The translations under genes and the position numbers were made by a program. DNA of 7,184 nt from Flavobacteriales bacterium UBA4660. GTDB lineage: Bacteria; Bacteroidota; Bacteroidia; Flavobacteriales_D; Sanyastnellaceae. Below, in pieces: positions 1 to 6,690 of the stretch (position 1 is the stretch's first letter; the number at the start of each line of letters is the position of its first letter). The notes beneath the pieces were generated by a model. It saw nothing but the letters and a program-made list of their open reading frames with translations. It ran no database searches and was not told the DNA's origin. The stretch spans positions 5,962 to 13,145 of the forward strand of contig DHLU01000039.1 in NCBI GenBank assembly GCA_002405435.1, given 5' to 3'.

Positions 1-46
1 TTTCCACCAACTCAACCCGGGTTATTAGCACGTAACGGCCGCACAT
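1..46 (-). CDS. SRAP (YedK/HMCES-type) abasic-site DNA-protein crosslink protein, 5' end only
   Basis: Reading the minus strand from the ATG at 46-44 gives MCGRYVLITRVELVE before the window ends, so only 15 codons are visible. The opening M-C-G-R-Y/F is the hallmark of the SRAP family (E. coli YedK, human HMCES). In this family the initiator Met is removed and Cys2 becomes the N-terminal catalytic residue, forming a stable thiazolidine crosslink with abasic sites in single-stranded DNA. Cys2, Gly3 and Arg4 are all present. The family is usually a little over 200 residues, so nearly all the gene lies to the left. It is divergent from the isoaspartyl peptidase gene, with 162 bases between the two starts. 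No exact TAnnTTTG promoter was seen ahead of it. The call rests on a short but very distinctive N-terminus. Confidence 0.82.
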   Translation of the reverse strand, partial: MCGRYVLITRVELVE

Positions 47-208
47 CGTAGAGAATAATTGGACAGCAAGGTACGGCACTGTGGGCAACGCATGGCGGTC
101 GCTTTGCTGCCGTGCAAGGCACCCTGCTGTCGAAAAAGTGCGCAGCCCGCACACGGGGGTGCGGTTCAGTTTTCATTTTCCTTTCTTTCTGCCGTTTTTT
201 TGCGGTCT
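47..208. other. Divergent intergenic region with an imperfect dyad and a GC-rich hairpin
   Basis: This spacer separates the SRAP start from the isoaspartyl peptidase start and must hold the promoters of both. It contains an imperfect inverted repeat. GACAGCA (62-68) pairs with TGCTGTC (125-131), then GGT (70-72) with ACC (121-123), then ACGGCA (73-78) with TGCCGT (108-113), the last across a 7-base bulge. A second, perfect 6-bp hairpin is CCGCAC (147-152) with GTGCGG (159-164). A pyrimidine-rich run (about 165-201) follows it. TTTTTTTG at 195-202 differs by one base from TAnnTTTG and is only a weak promoter candidate for the plus-strand gene. Structure is seen; function is unknown. Confidence 0.4.
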
Positions 209-1138
209 ATGAAAAATCCAGCATTGGCTATCCATGGGGGTGCGGGAACGATTTCGCGCAATAACCTTTCGTCAGAAAAGGAGCGGCAATACCGGGAAGC
301 ATTGGCGGATGCCCTGGCCAGCGGCCGTGAACTGCTGACCAGCGGGGCACATGCGCTGGATGTCGTAGAGCGCTGTGTACGTGTGCTGGAAGATTGCCCG
401 CTGTTTAATGCCGGGCGCGGTTCGGTTTTCACCCATGAAGGCACCCACGAAATGGATGCCTCCGTCATGCGGGGCGATACCCTCGCCGCAGGGGCAGTCG
501 CAGGCGTTCACGGCGTGAAAAATCCGGTGAGCCTGGCGAGGCACGTGATGGAAAATACGCGCCATGTCATGCTTTGTGGCGAAGGGGCCCTGGCCTATGC
601 GCGGGAGGCGGGACTTGAAATGATGCCCGAAGATTGGTTTTTCAGTGCTTTTCGCCATGCCCAGTGGCAGGATGCACGCAAAGACGGCGACGTGCGGCTC
701 GACCACGCCGGCGACCGAAAGTTTGGCACCGTGGGCGCAGTGGCGCTGGACCGCGCCGGGAATCTCGCGGCGGCGACCTCTACCGGCGGCATGACCAACA
801 AACGCAGCGGACGGGTCGGCGACACACCGCTGGTCGGTGCCGGTACCTATGCAAACAACCAGACCTGCGCCGTATCATGCACCGGCGACGGAGAGTATTT
901 CATTCGTGCGGTTGCCGCCTACGACCTGGCTTGCCTGATGCAGTATGGCAACTATTCACTGGAAGAGGCTGCCCGCAAGGTCATCATGGAAAAAATCAAG
1001 ACGGCAGGCGGCGAGGGGGGACTCATCGCGATTGATGCTTCGGGGCATATCGTACTGCCCTTCAACAGCGAGGGCATGTACAGGGGTTGGTGGCGCGAAG
1101 GCGAACCTCCAAAGACCGGCATTTACCGCGACGAATAA
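209..1138 (+). CDS. iaaA: Isoaspartyl peptidase / L-asparaginase (plant-type, Ntn-hydrolase)
   Basis: This 309-residue enzyme hydrolyses beta-aspartyl (isoaspartyl) dipeptides and, more weakly, L-asparagine, in the cytoplasm. It matures by self-cleavage before a threonine to give alpha and beta subunits. The cleavage site is visible as G173-T174 in KFGTVGAVALD. The other active-site residues fit E. coli EcAIII with a constant offset of five: Thr192, Arg202, Asp205, Thr225 and Gly226. The N-terminal IHGGAG (8-13), NAGRG (67-71) and the C-terminal LPFNSEGMYRGW are family signatures. The frame stays open upstream to a TTG at 59, but those 50 residues look non-coding; ATG 209 places IHGGAG at the usual distance from the start. 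No clear Shine-Dalgarno is seen. It converges on the cyanophycinase gene, which suggests that cyanophycin-derived beta-Asp-Arg is a substrate. That role is inferred. Confidence 0.95.
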   Translation: MKNPALAIHGGAGTISRNNLSSEKERQYREALADALASGRELLTSGAHALDVVERCVRVLEDCPLFNAGRGSVFTHEGTHEMDASVMRGDTLAAGAVAGVHGVKNPVSLARHVMENTRHVMLCGEGALAYAREAGLEMMPEDWFFSAFRHAQWQDARKDGDVRLDHAGDRKFGTVGAVALDRAGNLAAATSTGGMTNKRSGRVGDTPLVGAGTYANNQTCAVSCTGDGEYFIRAVAAYDLACLMQYGNYSLEEAARKVIMEKIKTAGGEGGLIAIDASGHIVLPFNSEGMYRGWWREGEPPKTGIYRDE

Positions 1139-1177
1139 GAGCGCCCGGGTGTAGTATGGCCTTTAACTCCAACGGAC

Positions 1178-2050
1178 TTATTCTACTTCACTTTCGATGC
1201 CGATGCCTGGAATAAAATGCCTTTCCTTCAGCTGGTAGGAATTTCCTTTGACGAGAATATTCACGCGTAAGTTTTCGACCGAGATAGGCGTACCGACAGG
1301 TACCTCCGTGATGTTGGAGTGTCGGATGTCTCTGCCGTCGACAAGCACCACCGCGCCACTGCCGATGGTTTCGAGGTGGTTGGATTGCGTAATAATAACA
1401 CCCGTATCTTCTCCGAGTCCGATGCCTATGCAGGAGGGGTTGCTGGCCACGGCCTGCGCGAGGCGGTTGAACCTACCCCGTTTATCGAAGTGAGAGTCAA
1501 TGATGACATCTTTCATAAAAGCGAGTCCTGTGGTAATCTTTACCTCACCCTTGAGGTGGGCCAGGTCACTTTTACCCTGATAGATCATGGTGTTGCTCAT
1601 AGCCATGGCACCGGCGCTGGTGCCGGCCACCACCAATCCGTCGCCCAGGTATCGGCGCTGCAGGATGTCGAGAAATTCCGTTCCGCCGAAGATGGTGGTA
1701 AGCCTCAGTTGGTCGCCACCGCTGAACATAATTCCGCGGGCGTGCTTCATACGCTCAACCCACTCCGGGGTGCGGGCGTCATCCCGGTTGCGGATATTGA
1801 GCACGCCGACATTGTCGTTGCCGATTTTGCGGAAGGCCTGCAGGTAATTTTCTGCGACCTCGGCCGGGATGCTGCTGGCCGTGGTGATGACTTCTATGCG
1901 GCCATCTCCACCCATTTCCTGGTTTACTCTTTTGAGAATACCGAGCTCAAAGAAATGAAGATTGGAATGTTCCCGGTAGTGTCCTTCACTTTCGGTGCCT
2001 TTGTCTTCGGCGCCACCTATGGCGATTAATCGGCCTGTTGGAATATCCAA
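1178..2050 (-). CDS. cphB: Cyanophycinase (serine peptidase, family S51)
   Basis: This 290-residue protein matches cyanobacterial-type cyanophycinase, an exopeptidase that degrades cyanophycin to beta-Asp-Arg dipeptides. Visible signatures are the N-terminal GRLIAIGGAEDKG, FSGGDQ (109-114), the nucleophile elbow GTSAGA with Ser145, DSHFDKRGRFNRL (185-197) and GIGLGEDTG (209-217). There is no signal peptide, so it should be cytoplasmic, unlike secreted bacterial CphE enzymes. The start is a TTG at 2050-2048. Upstream in frame there is no ATG or GTG before a TGA, and an exact TAnnTTTG element ends about 25 bases upstream, so TTG is the best choice. It converges on the isoaspartyl peptidase gene, leaving 39 bases between stop codons, and the two enzymes catalyse consecutive steps. 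The synthetase cphA is not in the window, so whether the polymer is made by this cell cannot be judged here. Confidence 0.94.
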   Translation of the reverse strand: MDIPTGRLIAIGGAEDKGTESEGHYREHSNLHFFELGILKRVNQEMGGDGRIEVITTASSIPAEVAENYLQAFRKIGNDNVGVLNIRNRDDARTPEWVERMKHARGIMFSGGDQLRLTTIFGGTEFLDILQRRYLGDGLVVAGTSAGAMAMSNTMIYQGKSDLAHLKGEVKITTGLAFMKDVIIDSHFDKRGRFNRLAQAVASNPSCIGIGLGEDTGVIITQSNHLETIGSGAVVLVDGRDIRHSNITEVPVGTPISVENLRVNILVKGNSYQLKERHFIPGIGIESEVE

Positions 2051-2075
2051 TGCGGTCAGAATTGAGATGAAGGGC

Positions 2076-2083
2076 CAAAAGTA
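2076..2083 (-). promoter_or_regulatory. Bacteroidota-type -7 promoter element for the cyanophycinase gene
   Basis: The minus strand reads TACTTTTG, an exact match to TAnnTTTG. Transcription would begin near 2072, giving a leader of roughly 20 bases before the TTG start at 2050. No TTG was found at the normal -33 distance, so only the -7 half is supported. It implies that cyanophycinase can be transcribed independently of the UbiA-like gene upstream. Confidence 0.5.
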
Positions 2084-2180
2084 AGCCTGACGCTTTCCTC
2101 AGCGGCCCCGTGGCGCTTTCTTGATTCACATTTTTTCAACCGGGAGACGCCGCGTGTTTAACAACGTCGTCGGTCTGCAT
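2084..2180. other. Intergenic region between the UbiA-like and cyanophycinase genes
   Basis: Both flanking genes are on the minus strand. The stretch holds a short direct repeat, CGCTTTC at 2091-2097 and 2114-2120. Between and overlapping these is a 6-bp stem with one bulged base: AGC-G-GCC (2101-2107) pairing with GGCGCT (2112-2117), loop CCGT. No U-run follows the stem on the minus strand, so I do not call it a terminator. No coding potential was recognised. Confidence 0.3.
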
Positions 2181-2960
2181 TCAGCGCAACGGGGTCAGTT
2201 CTATCCAGCAACCGGCACTGACCAGCCAGCGAAGCGGCAGCATGGCATCGAGCAAAAACGTTTGGAGTTGCCAGTCCGGTATTCGGTTCAGAATGCATAG
2301 TACCACCAGCGAAAATGCGGGACCGGCCCACGCCCTTTCGGGTTGGCCTGTGGCCATGGCGAGCAGCACAAAAGACACACAGAGCAACACCACGACCAGT
2401 GTGAGCACAGTATTTTTTCCCAGCACCTGCACGGGCGAGCGGCACTGCCCGGCATCGACAGAGGCATCGCGTACATCACCGCAGAGCGCGAGGGCGAGAA
2501 TAAAGGCTGCAGATGACAGAGCGTAATGTACCCTTTCTCCGGGGTAATCGCGAAGCAAAGCAAGAGGCCACCAAAAGGCGGGCATCATCCAGCAGGCCGT
2601 AATCACCAGTGGCTTAAGCGGCCAATAGTATCGCAAACCAAGGGTCCTGTTTCGAAAGCGCCGAATCCACGACAGGTCATAGCCGGCAACGAGCGCCAGG
2701 GCCAGGGCGAAGGTGGGGTGGAAATAGCGTGGAAATCCGAGAAAGACGAGCGTAAGGGCGATGACCATCCATTGCCTTGCATACCTCCATTCGTTCCATT
2801 TGAGGAAAAAATATCCAAGCCAGGTCACAGCGGCTGCAAAGGCGAGGTAAAGGGTATCGAAAGAGTGGCCTGCGACCAAAAGACATTCTGCTGCCATACA
2901 GGCGCCTCCGAATGCCATCCAGAGATGGCTGCGGTTGAGCCAGGCGGCCAACAACTTCAT
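2181..2960 (-). CDS. UbiA-like multi-pass membrane protein, first Asp motif missing
   Basis: This is a 259-residue, very hydrophobic protein with roughly eight or nine membrane segments (about 12-30, 36-54, 63-79, 83-97, 113-132, 145-160, 184-203, 211-225 and 233-252). Residues 161-182, GDVRDASVDA followed by PVQVLGKNT, resemble the second Asp-rich motif of UbiA-superfamily prenyltransferases (DxRDxxxD, then TxPVxLG), with Asp162, Asp165 and Asp169. The first motif, NDxxDxxxD, expected around residues 45-70, is absent; that region reads KWNEWRYARQ. The stretch GLRYYWPLKPLVITACW (108-124) recalls a UbiA-like group common in Flavobacteriia whose function is not established. The ATG lies four bases after the TGA of the upstream secreted-protein gene, suggesting one transcript and coupled translation. 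Prenyltransferase activity is doubtful; membrane location is secure. Confidence 0.72.
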   Translation of the reverse strand: MKLLAAWLNRSHLWMAFGGACMAAECLLVAGHSFDTLYLAFAAAVTWLGYFFLKWNEWRYARQWMVIALTLVFLGFPRYFHPTFALALALVAGYDLSWIRRFRNRTLGLRYYWPLKPLVITACWMMPAFWWPLALLRDYPGERVHYALSSAAFILALALCGDVRDASVDAGQCRSPVQVLGKNTVLTLVVVLLCVSFVLLAMATGQPERAWAGPAFSLVVLCILNRIPDWQLQTFLLDAMLPLRWLVSAGCWIELTPLR

Positions 2961-2964
2961 CGTT

Positions 2965-3588
2965 TCATTTAAGCAGCGTAAACACCAGGGCCCCGGTGAC
3001 CACTCCGGTTACACCGCCCGAAAGGCCTGCCATGACCTTGCGGCTTCTGGCCGGCGGCTCATATCCGTCTGCATACACATCATTGAACCGGTAACCGGGG
3101 TCTGACATCGTCTTTTGACGGATTTTAATTTTCGGAATGAACTGCAGGCCGGCATAGACCAGTGGTGGGGCAACCGTCGCAACAACGCCGCCTTCTCCCA
3201 GATAGGCGAGTGTGCCACACACGGCGACACCGGCGATAAAAGTGGGCAGGGCGCGGAAGTTATCTGCAGCATCCCTTTCACCGGCCATGTACACCCGCAT
3301 TTCCTCGACCGAATAGATATTGCCGAAGGCCTCGTCTCGGGCGTATAGCACTATTTCTCCCTTGCCTGCAGGGGTGTAGCTGAACAGGTCACTTTTGGGA
3401 AATTCACGCATGACCCGTTTGCCGCTTTTCCTTTCGATGCCAACCTTGAGGACCGTGCCGGTATCGCCGGCTATGGTGCAGCTGAGTTCACGGCCGTTCA
3501 TGAACAGCAGTTTGTCCTGGGCGACAACAGACGAGGCGGCCCCCAGGAGGCAGAAGAACAAAACGGCGGAAATTTTGTTACCAACCAT
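2965..3588 (-). CDS. Secreted/envelope protein of unknown function, conserved in Bacteroidota
   Basis: This 207-residue protein starts with a good signal peptide: short positive N-terminus, hydrophobic core at about 7-19, likely cut after VVA at 21-23. The mature part begins DKLLFMNGRELSCTI, a pattern seen in Bacteroidota exported proteins (a 'D-x-I-x-L-K-NG-x' strand) that are usually annotated hypothetical. It continues with a beta-rich stretch to about 82, then SVEEMRVYMAGERDA (93-107). Two hydrophobic segments at about 115-130 and 132-148, and a third at about 186-205, separate a basic patch (KIKIRQK) and a DPGYRFNDVYADGYEPPARSRK segment. It could therefore be anchored in a membrane after export or form a glycine-rich hairpin. 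It precedes the UbiA-like gene by four bases and is probably co-transcribed with it. I do not recognise a biochemical function. Confidence 0.75.
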   Translation of the reverse strand: MVGNKISAVLFFCLLGAASSVVAQDKLLFMNGRELSCTIAGDTGTVLKVGIERKSGKRVMREFPKSDLFSYTPAGKGEIVLYARDEAFGNIYSVEEMRVYMAGERDAADNFRALPTFIAGVAVCGTLAYLGEGGVVATVAPPLVYAGLQFIPKIKIRQKTMSDPGYRFNDVYADGYEPPARSRKVMAGLSGGVTGVVTGALVFTLLK

Positions 3589-3592
3589 GGGC

Positions 3593-3600
3593 CAAACGTA
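3593..3600 (-). promoter_or_regulatory. -7 promoter element for the secreted-protein / UbiA-like operon
   Basis: The minus strand reads TACGTTTG, an exact TAnnTTTG match ending four bases before the ATG at 3588. With the usual spacing, transcription would start at about 3589-3587, so the message would be leaderless or nearly so. A TTT, not the consensus TTG, lies 18 bases upstream at the -33 position. The next in-frame ATG is at codon 30, beyond the signal peptide, so a downstream start would destroy export. Confidence 0.5.
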
Positions 3601-3626
3601 CGCGAATTTCCGTTGGGGAAATACCT

Positions 3627-3634
3627 TAGGTTTG
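3627..3634 (+). promoter_or_regulatory. -7 promoter element for gcvP
   Basis: TAGGTTTG matches TAnnTTTG exactly. No TTG is seen at the usual -33 distance; the nearest (3613-3615) is only 11 bases away. Transcription would begin near 3638, giving a leader of about 90 bases to ATG 3729 or about 7 bases to ATG 3645. It faces away from the minus-strand element at 3593-3600, with 26 bases between the two. Confidence 0.45.
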
Positions 3635-3728
3635 CACCCGTAAAATGCCGGTCATATACCCGACTTTCTTTTGGTCAGGGGATCAGGAGAAGCTGGTGTT
3701 GCCGGAAAAAAATCTGCAACAACCGATT

Positions 3729-6548
3729 ATGTCAAGTACAAATTTTGCCGCCCGCCACATCGGGCCCCGTCCGGATGAAGTAAAGACCATGCTGGACACC
3801 ATCGGTGTCAACAGCCTCGATGAGCTTATTGACCAAACCGTTCCCGCTGCCATCCGCAGGCCAGACCTGACCATTGGCGACGCGTTGTCGGAGCACGACT
3901 TTCTTGCGCTGATGCGCGAGAAGGCAGGCAAGAACAAGGTCTACCGCTCTTATATCGGCCTGGGTTATCACCCCTGTATCACACCGGGTGTCATCCTGCG
4001 CAACGTATTGGAAAATCCAGGTTGGTACACCGCGTACACGCCTTACCAGGCTGAAATCGCGCAAGGCCGGCTCGAAGCGCTGCTGAATTTTCAGACGATG
4101 GTCACCGACCTGACTTCGCTGCCGATTGCCAATGCTTCGCTGCTGGATGAAGGCACGGCTGCTGCAGAGGCCATGATTCTCTTTCTGCACTCGATGAGCC
4201 GCGAGAAAGAGCAGGCCGGCGCGAACAAGTTTTTCGTCGATCTTGAGGTATTTCCCCAAACACTGGATGTGCTCAAGGGCCGTGCGGGTCACCTCAAGGT
4301 TGAGCTGGTGACAGGCCACTATGCTGACCATGCCTTCGACGCCTCCTATTTCGGTGCACTGGTTCAATACCCCAACAACAGTGGCAGCGTGCAGGACTAC
4401 CGTGCCTTCGCCGACCGCGTTCATGCGGTGGGTGCCTTTGTGGCCTGTGCCTCCGACCTTTTGGCGCTCACCCTGCTGACCCCGCCCGGTGAATGGGGCG
4501 CAGATGTATGCTTCGGCAATTCACAGCGGTTTGGTGTGCCGATGGGATACGGTGGGCCCCATGCCGCCTTCTTTGCTGCGCGCGAAGATTTCAAGCGCAA
4601 TATGCCGGGCCGTATTATCGGCGTTTCCAAAGACCGCAATGGCAATACCGCGCTGCGCATGTCACTTCAGACCCGCGAACAACACATCCGCCGGGAAAAA
4701 GCCACATCGAATATCTGCACCGCCCAGGCCTTGCTGGCCGTAATGGCCTCGAGCTATGCGGTATACCACGGGCCTGACGGACTTCGTTCTATTGCCGCCC
4801 GCATTCACGGACTGACGGCACAGCTGGCCGAAGCGCTGGGGGCGCAGCAGGTAAATGGCCATTTCTTTGATACCCTGAGGGTAAAAGCAGCCGACGTGCG
4901 CAGCAGCGCCGAAGCGCAGGGCATCAACTTCCGGTATTTCGACAACGGCGACATCGGCATTTCGCTCAATGAAAGCACCACCGCGGCAGACATTGCCGCG
5001 ATTGCCGGGCTCTTCGGAGTTTCTGTCGGCCGGCAGCCTGCCCCTGAGCGGCTCGGGCTGGTGCGTACGAGCAAGTACCTCACCCATCCGGTATTTAATA
5101 CACACCGCAGCGAAACCGAAATGCTGCGTTACCTGAAAAAACTCGAAAACAGGGATTTGTCGCTGGCCCATGCGATGATTCCCCTGGGTTCATGTACCAT
5201 GAAGCTGAATGCGTCTGCGGAGATGATTCCGCTGACCTGGCCGGGATTCAGCGATATCCATCCCTTTGCTCCGGTGACGCAGGTGCCTGGTTATATGGAA
5301 ATTCTGGCCGAGCTTGAAAAAGACCTGTGCGAGTGCACCGGATTTTCGGCCATGTCCTTGCAGCCCAACAGCGGTGCGCAGGGCGAACTTTCCGGTCTGC
5401 TGGTCATCATGGCCTACCACGCCAACCGCGGAGACCATCACCGCAAGGTCTGCCTGATACCCTCTTCGGCGCACGGCACCAACCCGGCTTCGGCCGTGCT
5501 GGCCGGACTCGAGGTAGTGGTAGTCAAGTGCGATGAAAATGGCAATATTGATGTGGACGACCTCGAGGCGAAAGCCCGGCAGCACAGCGCACAGCTGGCG
5601 GCCCTGATGATTACCTACCCCTCTACCCACGGCGTATTCGAGACACGGGTAAAAGAGATTACCGACATCATTCACCAGCACGGCGGAATGGTCTATATGG
5701 ATGGAGCCAACATGAATGCCCAGGTGGGGCTGACCTCACCCGGCAACATCGGCGCTGACGTATGCCACCTCAACCTGCACAAGACCTTTGCCATACCCCA
5801 CGGCGGCGGTGGTCCCGGTATGGGGCCCATTGGCGTTAATGAGAAACTGGCACCCTTCCTGCCGGGCAATGTGCACATACCTACGGGCGGCACCCATGCC
5901 ATTCCGGGCGTATCTTCTGCACCGTATGGCAGTGCGCTCATTTTGCTGATTTCCTATGGATACATCAAGATGCTCGGCGGTCAGGGGCTGACAGACGCCA
6001 CGCGTTATGCCATCCTCAATGCCAACTATATGAAAGAGCGGCTGAGTGACCATTATCCCGTGCTGTATACAGGGGCCAATGACCGTGTTGCGCACGAGAT
6101 GATTCTCGACTGCCGCGAGTTCAAGAAAGCGGGTATTGAGGTGGAAGACATTGCCAAACGTTTGATTGACTATGGTTTCCATGCGCCGCCCGTGTCGTTC
6201 CCGGTGGCCGGCACCGTGATGATTGAGCCCACCGAGAGTGAGCCCAAATCGGAGCTTGACCGTTTCTGCGATGCGATGATTGCCATTCGGAGGGAAATCG
6301 CTGAGGTGGAAGACGGTCAGGCCGACAAGTCGGATAACGTGTTGAAAATGGCACCCCACACCGCCCGCGAGGTCTGCGCCACGGCATGGACACACCCCTA
6401 CAGCAGGGAGGCCGCAGCCTTCCCGGTGAAAGGACTGGTGGACAATAAATTCTGGTCGAGTGTGGCCCGGGTGGACAATGCGTTTGGTGACCGGAACCTG
6501 GTATGCACCTGCCCTCCCATTGCATTATACGAGACCGAACCCGCCTAA
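3729..6548 (+). CDS. gcvP: Glycine dehydrogenase (decarboxylating), glycine cleavage system P-protein
   Basis: GcvP is the PLP enzyme that decarboxylates glycine and passes the aminomethyl group to the lipoyl arm of GcvH, feeding one-carbon units to tetrahydrofolate through GcvT. From ATG 3729 it has 939 residues, normal for the fused form carrying both homologous halves. The N-terminal half (about 6-425) opens with FAARHIGP and contains [12 protein letters not shown]. The C-terminal half has LGSCTMKLN (about 486-494), [10 protein letters not shown] and the PLP-lysine motif [16 protein letters not shown] with Lys685. The end has [15 protein letters not shown], as expected. The frame is open back to ATG 3645, adding 28 residues that do not look like a conserved GcvP N-terminus; I prefer 3729 because it places the conserved block at the normal distance. 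It stands alone, without gcvT, gcvH or a recognisable glycine riboswitch. No frameshift or missing catalytic residue was seen. Confidence 0.97.
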   Translation: MSSTNFAARHIGPRPDEVKTMLDTIGVNSLDELIDQTVPAAIRRPDLTIGDALSEHDFLALMREKAGKNKVYRSYIGLGYHPCITPGVILRNVLENPGWYTAYTPYQAEIAQGRLEALLNFQTMVTDLTSLPIANASLLDEGTAAAEAMILFLHSMSREKEQAGANKFFVDLEVFPQTLDVLKGRAGHLKVELVTGHYADHAFDASYFGALVQYPNNSGSVQDYRAFADRVHAVGAFVACASDLLALTLLTPPGEWGADVCFGNSQRFGVPMGYGGPHAAFFAAREDFKRNMPGRIIGVSKDRNGNTALRMSLQTREQHIRREKATSNICTAQALLAVMASSYAVYHGPDGLRSIAARIHGLTAQLAEALGAQQVNGHFFDTLRVKAADVRSSAEAQGINFRYFDNGDIGISLNESTTAADIAAIAGLFGVSVGRQPAPERLGLVRTSKYLTHPVFNTHRSETEMLRYLKKLENRDLSLAHAMIPLGSCTMKLNASAEMIPLTWPGFSDIHPFAPVTQVPGYMEILAELEKDLCECTGFSAMSLQPNSGAQGELSGLLVIMAYHANRGDHHRKVCLIPSSAHGTNPASAVLAGLEVVVVKCDENGNIDVDDLEAKARQHSAQLAALMITYPSTHGVFETRVKEITDIIHQHGGMVYMDGANMNAQVGLTSPGNIGADVCHLNLHKTFAIPHGGGGPGMGPIGVNEKLAPFLPGNVHIPTGGTHAIPGVSSAPYGSALILLISYGYIKMLGGQGLTDATRYAILNANYMKERLSDHYPVLYTGANDRVAHEMILDCREFKKAGIEVEDIAKRLIDYGFHAPPVSFPVAGTVMIEPTESEPKSELDRFCDAMIAIRREIAEVEDGQADKSDNVLKMAPHTAREVCATAWTHPYSREAAAFPVKGLVDNKFWSSVARVDNAFGDRNLVCTCPPIALYETEPA

Positions 6549-6690
6549 GGGTAGGGCCTTCGAACCCTCGGTTGTACCTTGTGGACGAATGAAAATTTTC
6601 CGGAATGGCTGCCATGGCTTGCCGCCGGACAATCCTATTACATTTGCACGCTTTTAATTCTACCTCAGTAACGTCTAAAAAAAAACCAAC
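6549..6690. other. Intergenic region after gcvP
   Basis: Just after the gcvP stop there is a weak fold: AAGG(G)TA (6548-6554) opposite TACCTT (6575-6580), with AGGG/CCCT inside. It lacks a following U-run, so it is not a convincing intrinsic terminator. GAAAATTTTC (6591-6600) is a perfect 10-base palindrome and ATGGCTGCCAT (6605-6615) is a second small dyad. A 22-codon ORF at 6589-6657 overlaps the promoter and has no recognised similarity; I do not call it a gene. The right part holds the promoter of the next gene. Confidence 0.35.
6619..6646 (+). promoter_or_regulatory. Bacteroidota consensus promoter for the secreted protein gene
   Basis: TTG (6619-6621), 17 bases, then TACATTTG (6639-6646) fits the Bacteroidota primary sigma factor consensus TTG-N(17-23)-TAnnTTTG at both halves. 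Transcription would start near 6650, giving a leader of about 40 bases. That leader ends in an A-rich tract (6677-6685) just ahead of ATG 6691, the usual A-rich initiation context of the phylum. This is the best promoter in the window. Confidence 0.65.

Noticed and set aside
14..23. Perfect palindrome AACCCGGGTT near the left edge
   Set aside because: It lies inside the SRAP coding sequence and is readily explained by the codons there.
147..201. Intrinsic terminator (hairpin 147-164 followed by a pyrimidine-rich run)
   Set aside because: No plus-strand gene ends before it within view, the stem is only 6 bp, and the following run is interrupted by C, A and G.
59..208. N-terminal extension of the isoaspartyl peptidase from a TTG
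   Set aside because: The 50 extra residues are not family-like, and ATG 209 puts IHGGAG at the normal distance from the start. The extension would also fill almost the whole divergent promoter region.
1319..2029. 236-codon plus-strand ORF opposite cyanophycinase
   Set aside because: It is entirely antisense to a gene with all expected cyanophycinase motifs; its composition fits a frame shadow in GC-rich DNA.
3635..3728. Glycine riboswitch ahead of gcvP
   Set aside because: The leader is about 90 bases and I could not see the conserved core or paired stems of a glycine aptamer.
3732..4424. 230-codon minus-strand ORF inside gcvP
   Set aside because: It lies antisense to the conserved N-terminal half of GcvP and shows no recognisable domain.
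5736..6395. 219-codon minus-strand ORF inside the C-terminal half of gcvP
   Set aside because: Antisense shadow of the PLP-binding domain; no family features.
6589..6657. 22-codon ORF between gcvP and the secreted protein gene
   Set aside because: It spans the consensus promoter of the next gene, has no initiation signal or recognised similarity, and such short ORFs are common by chance.
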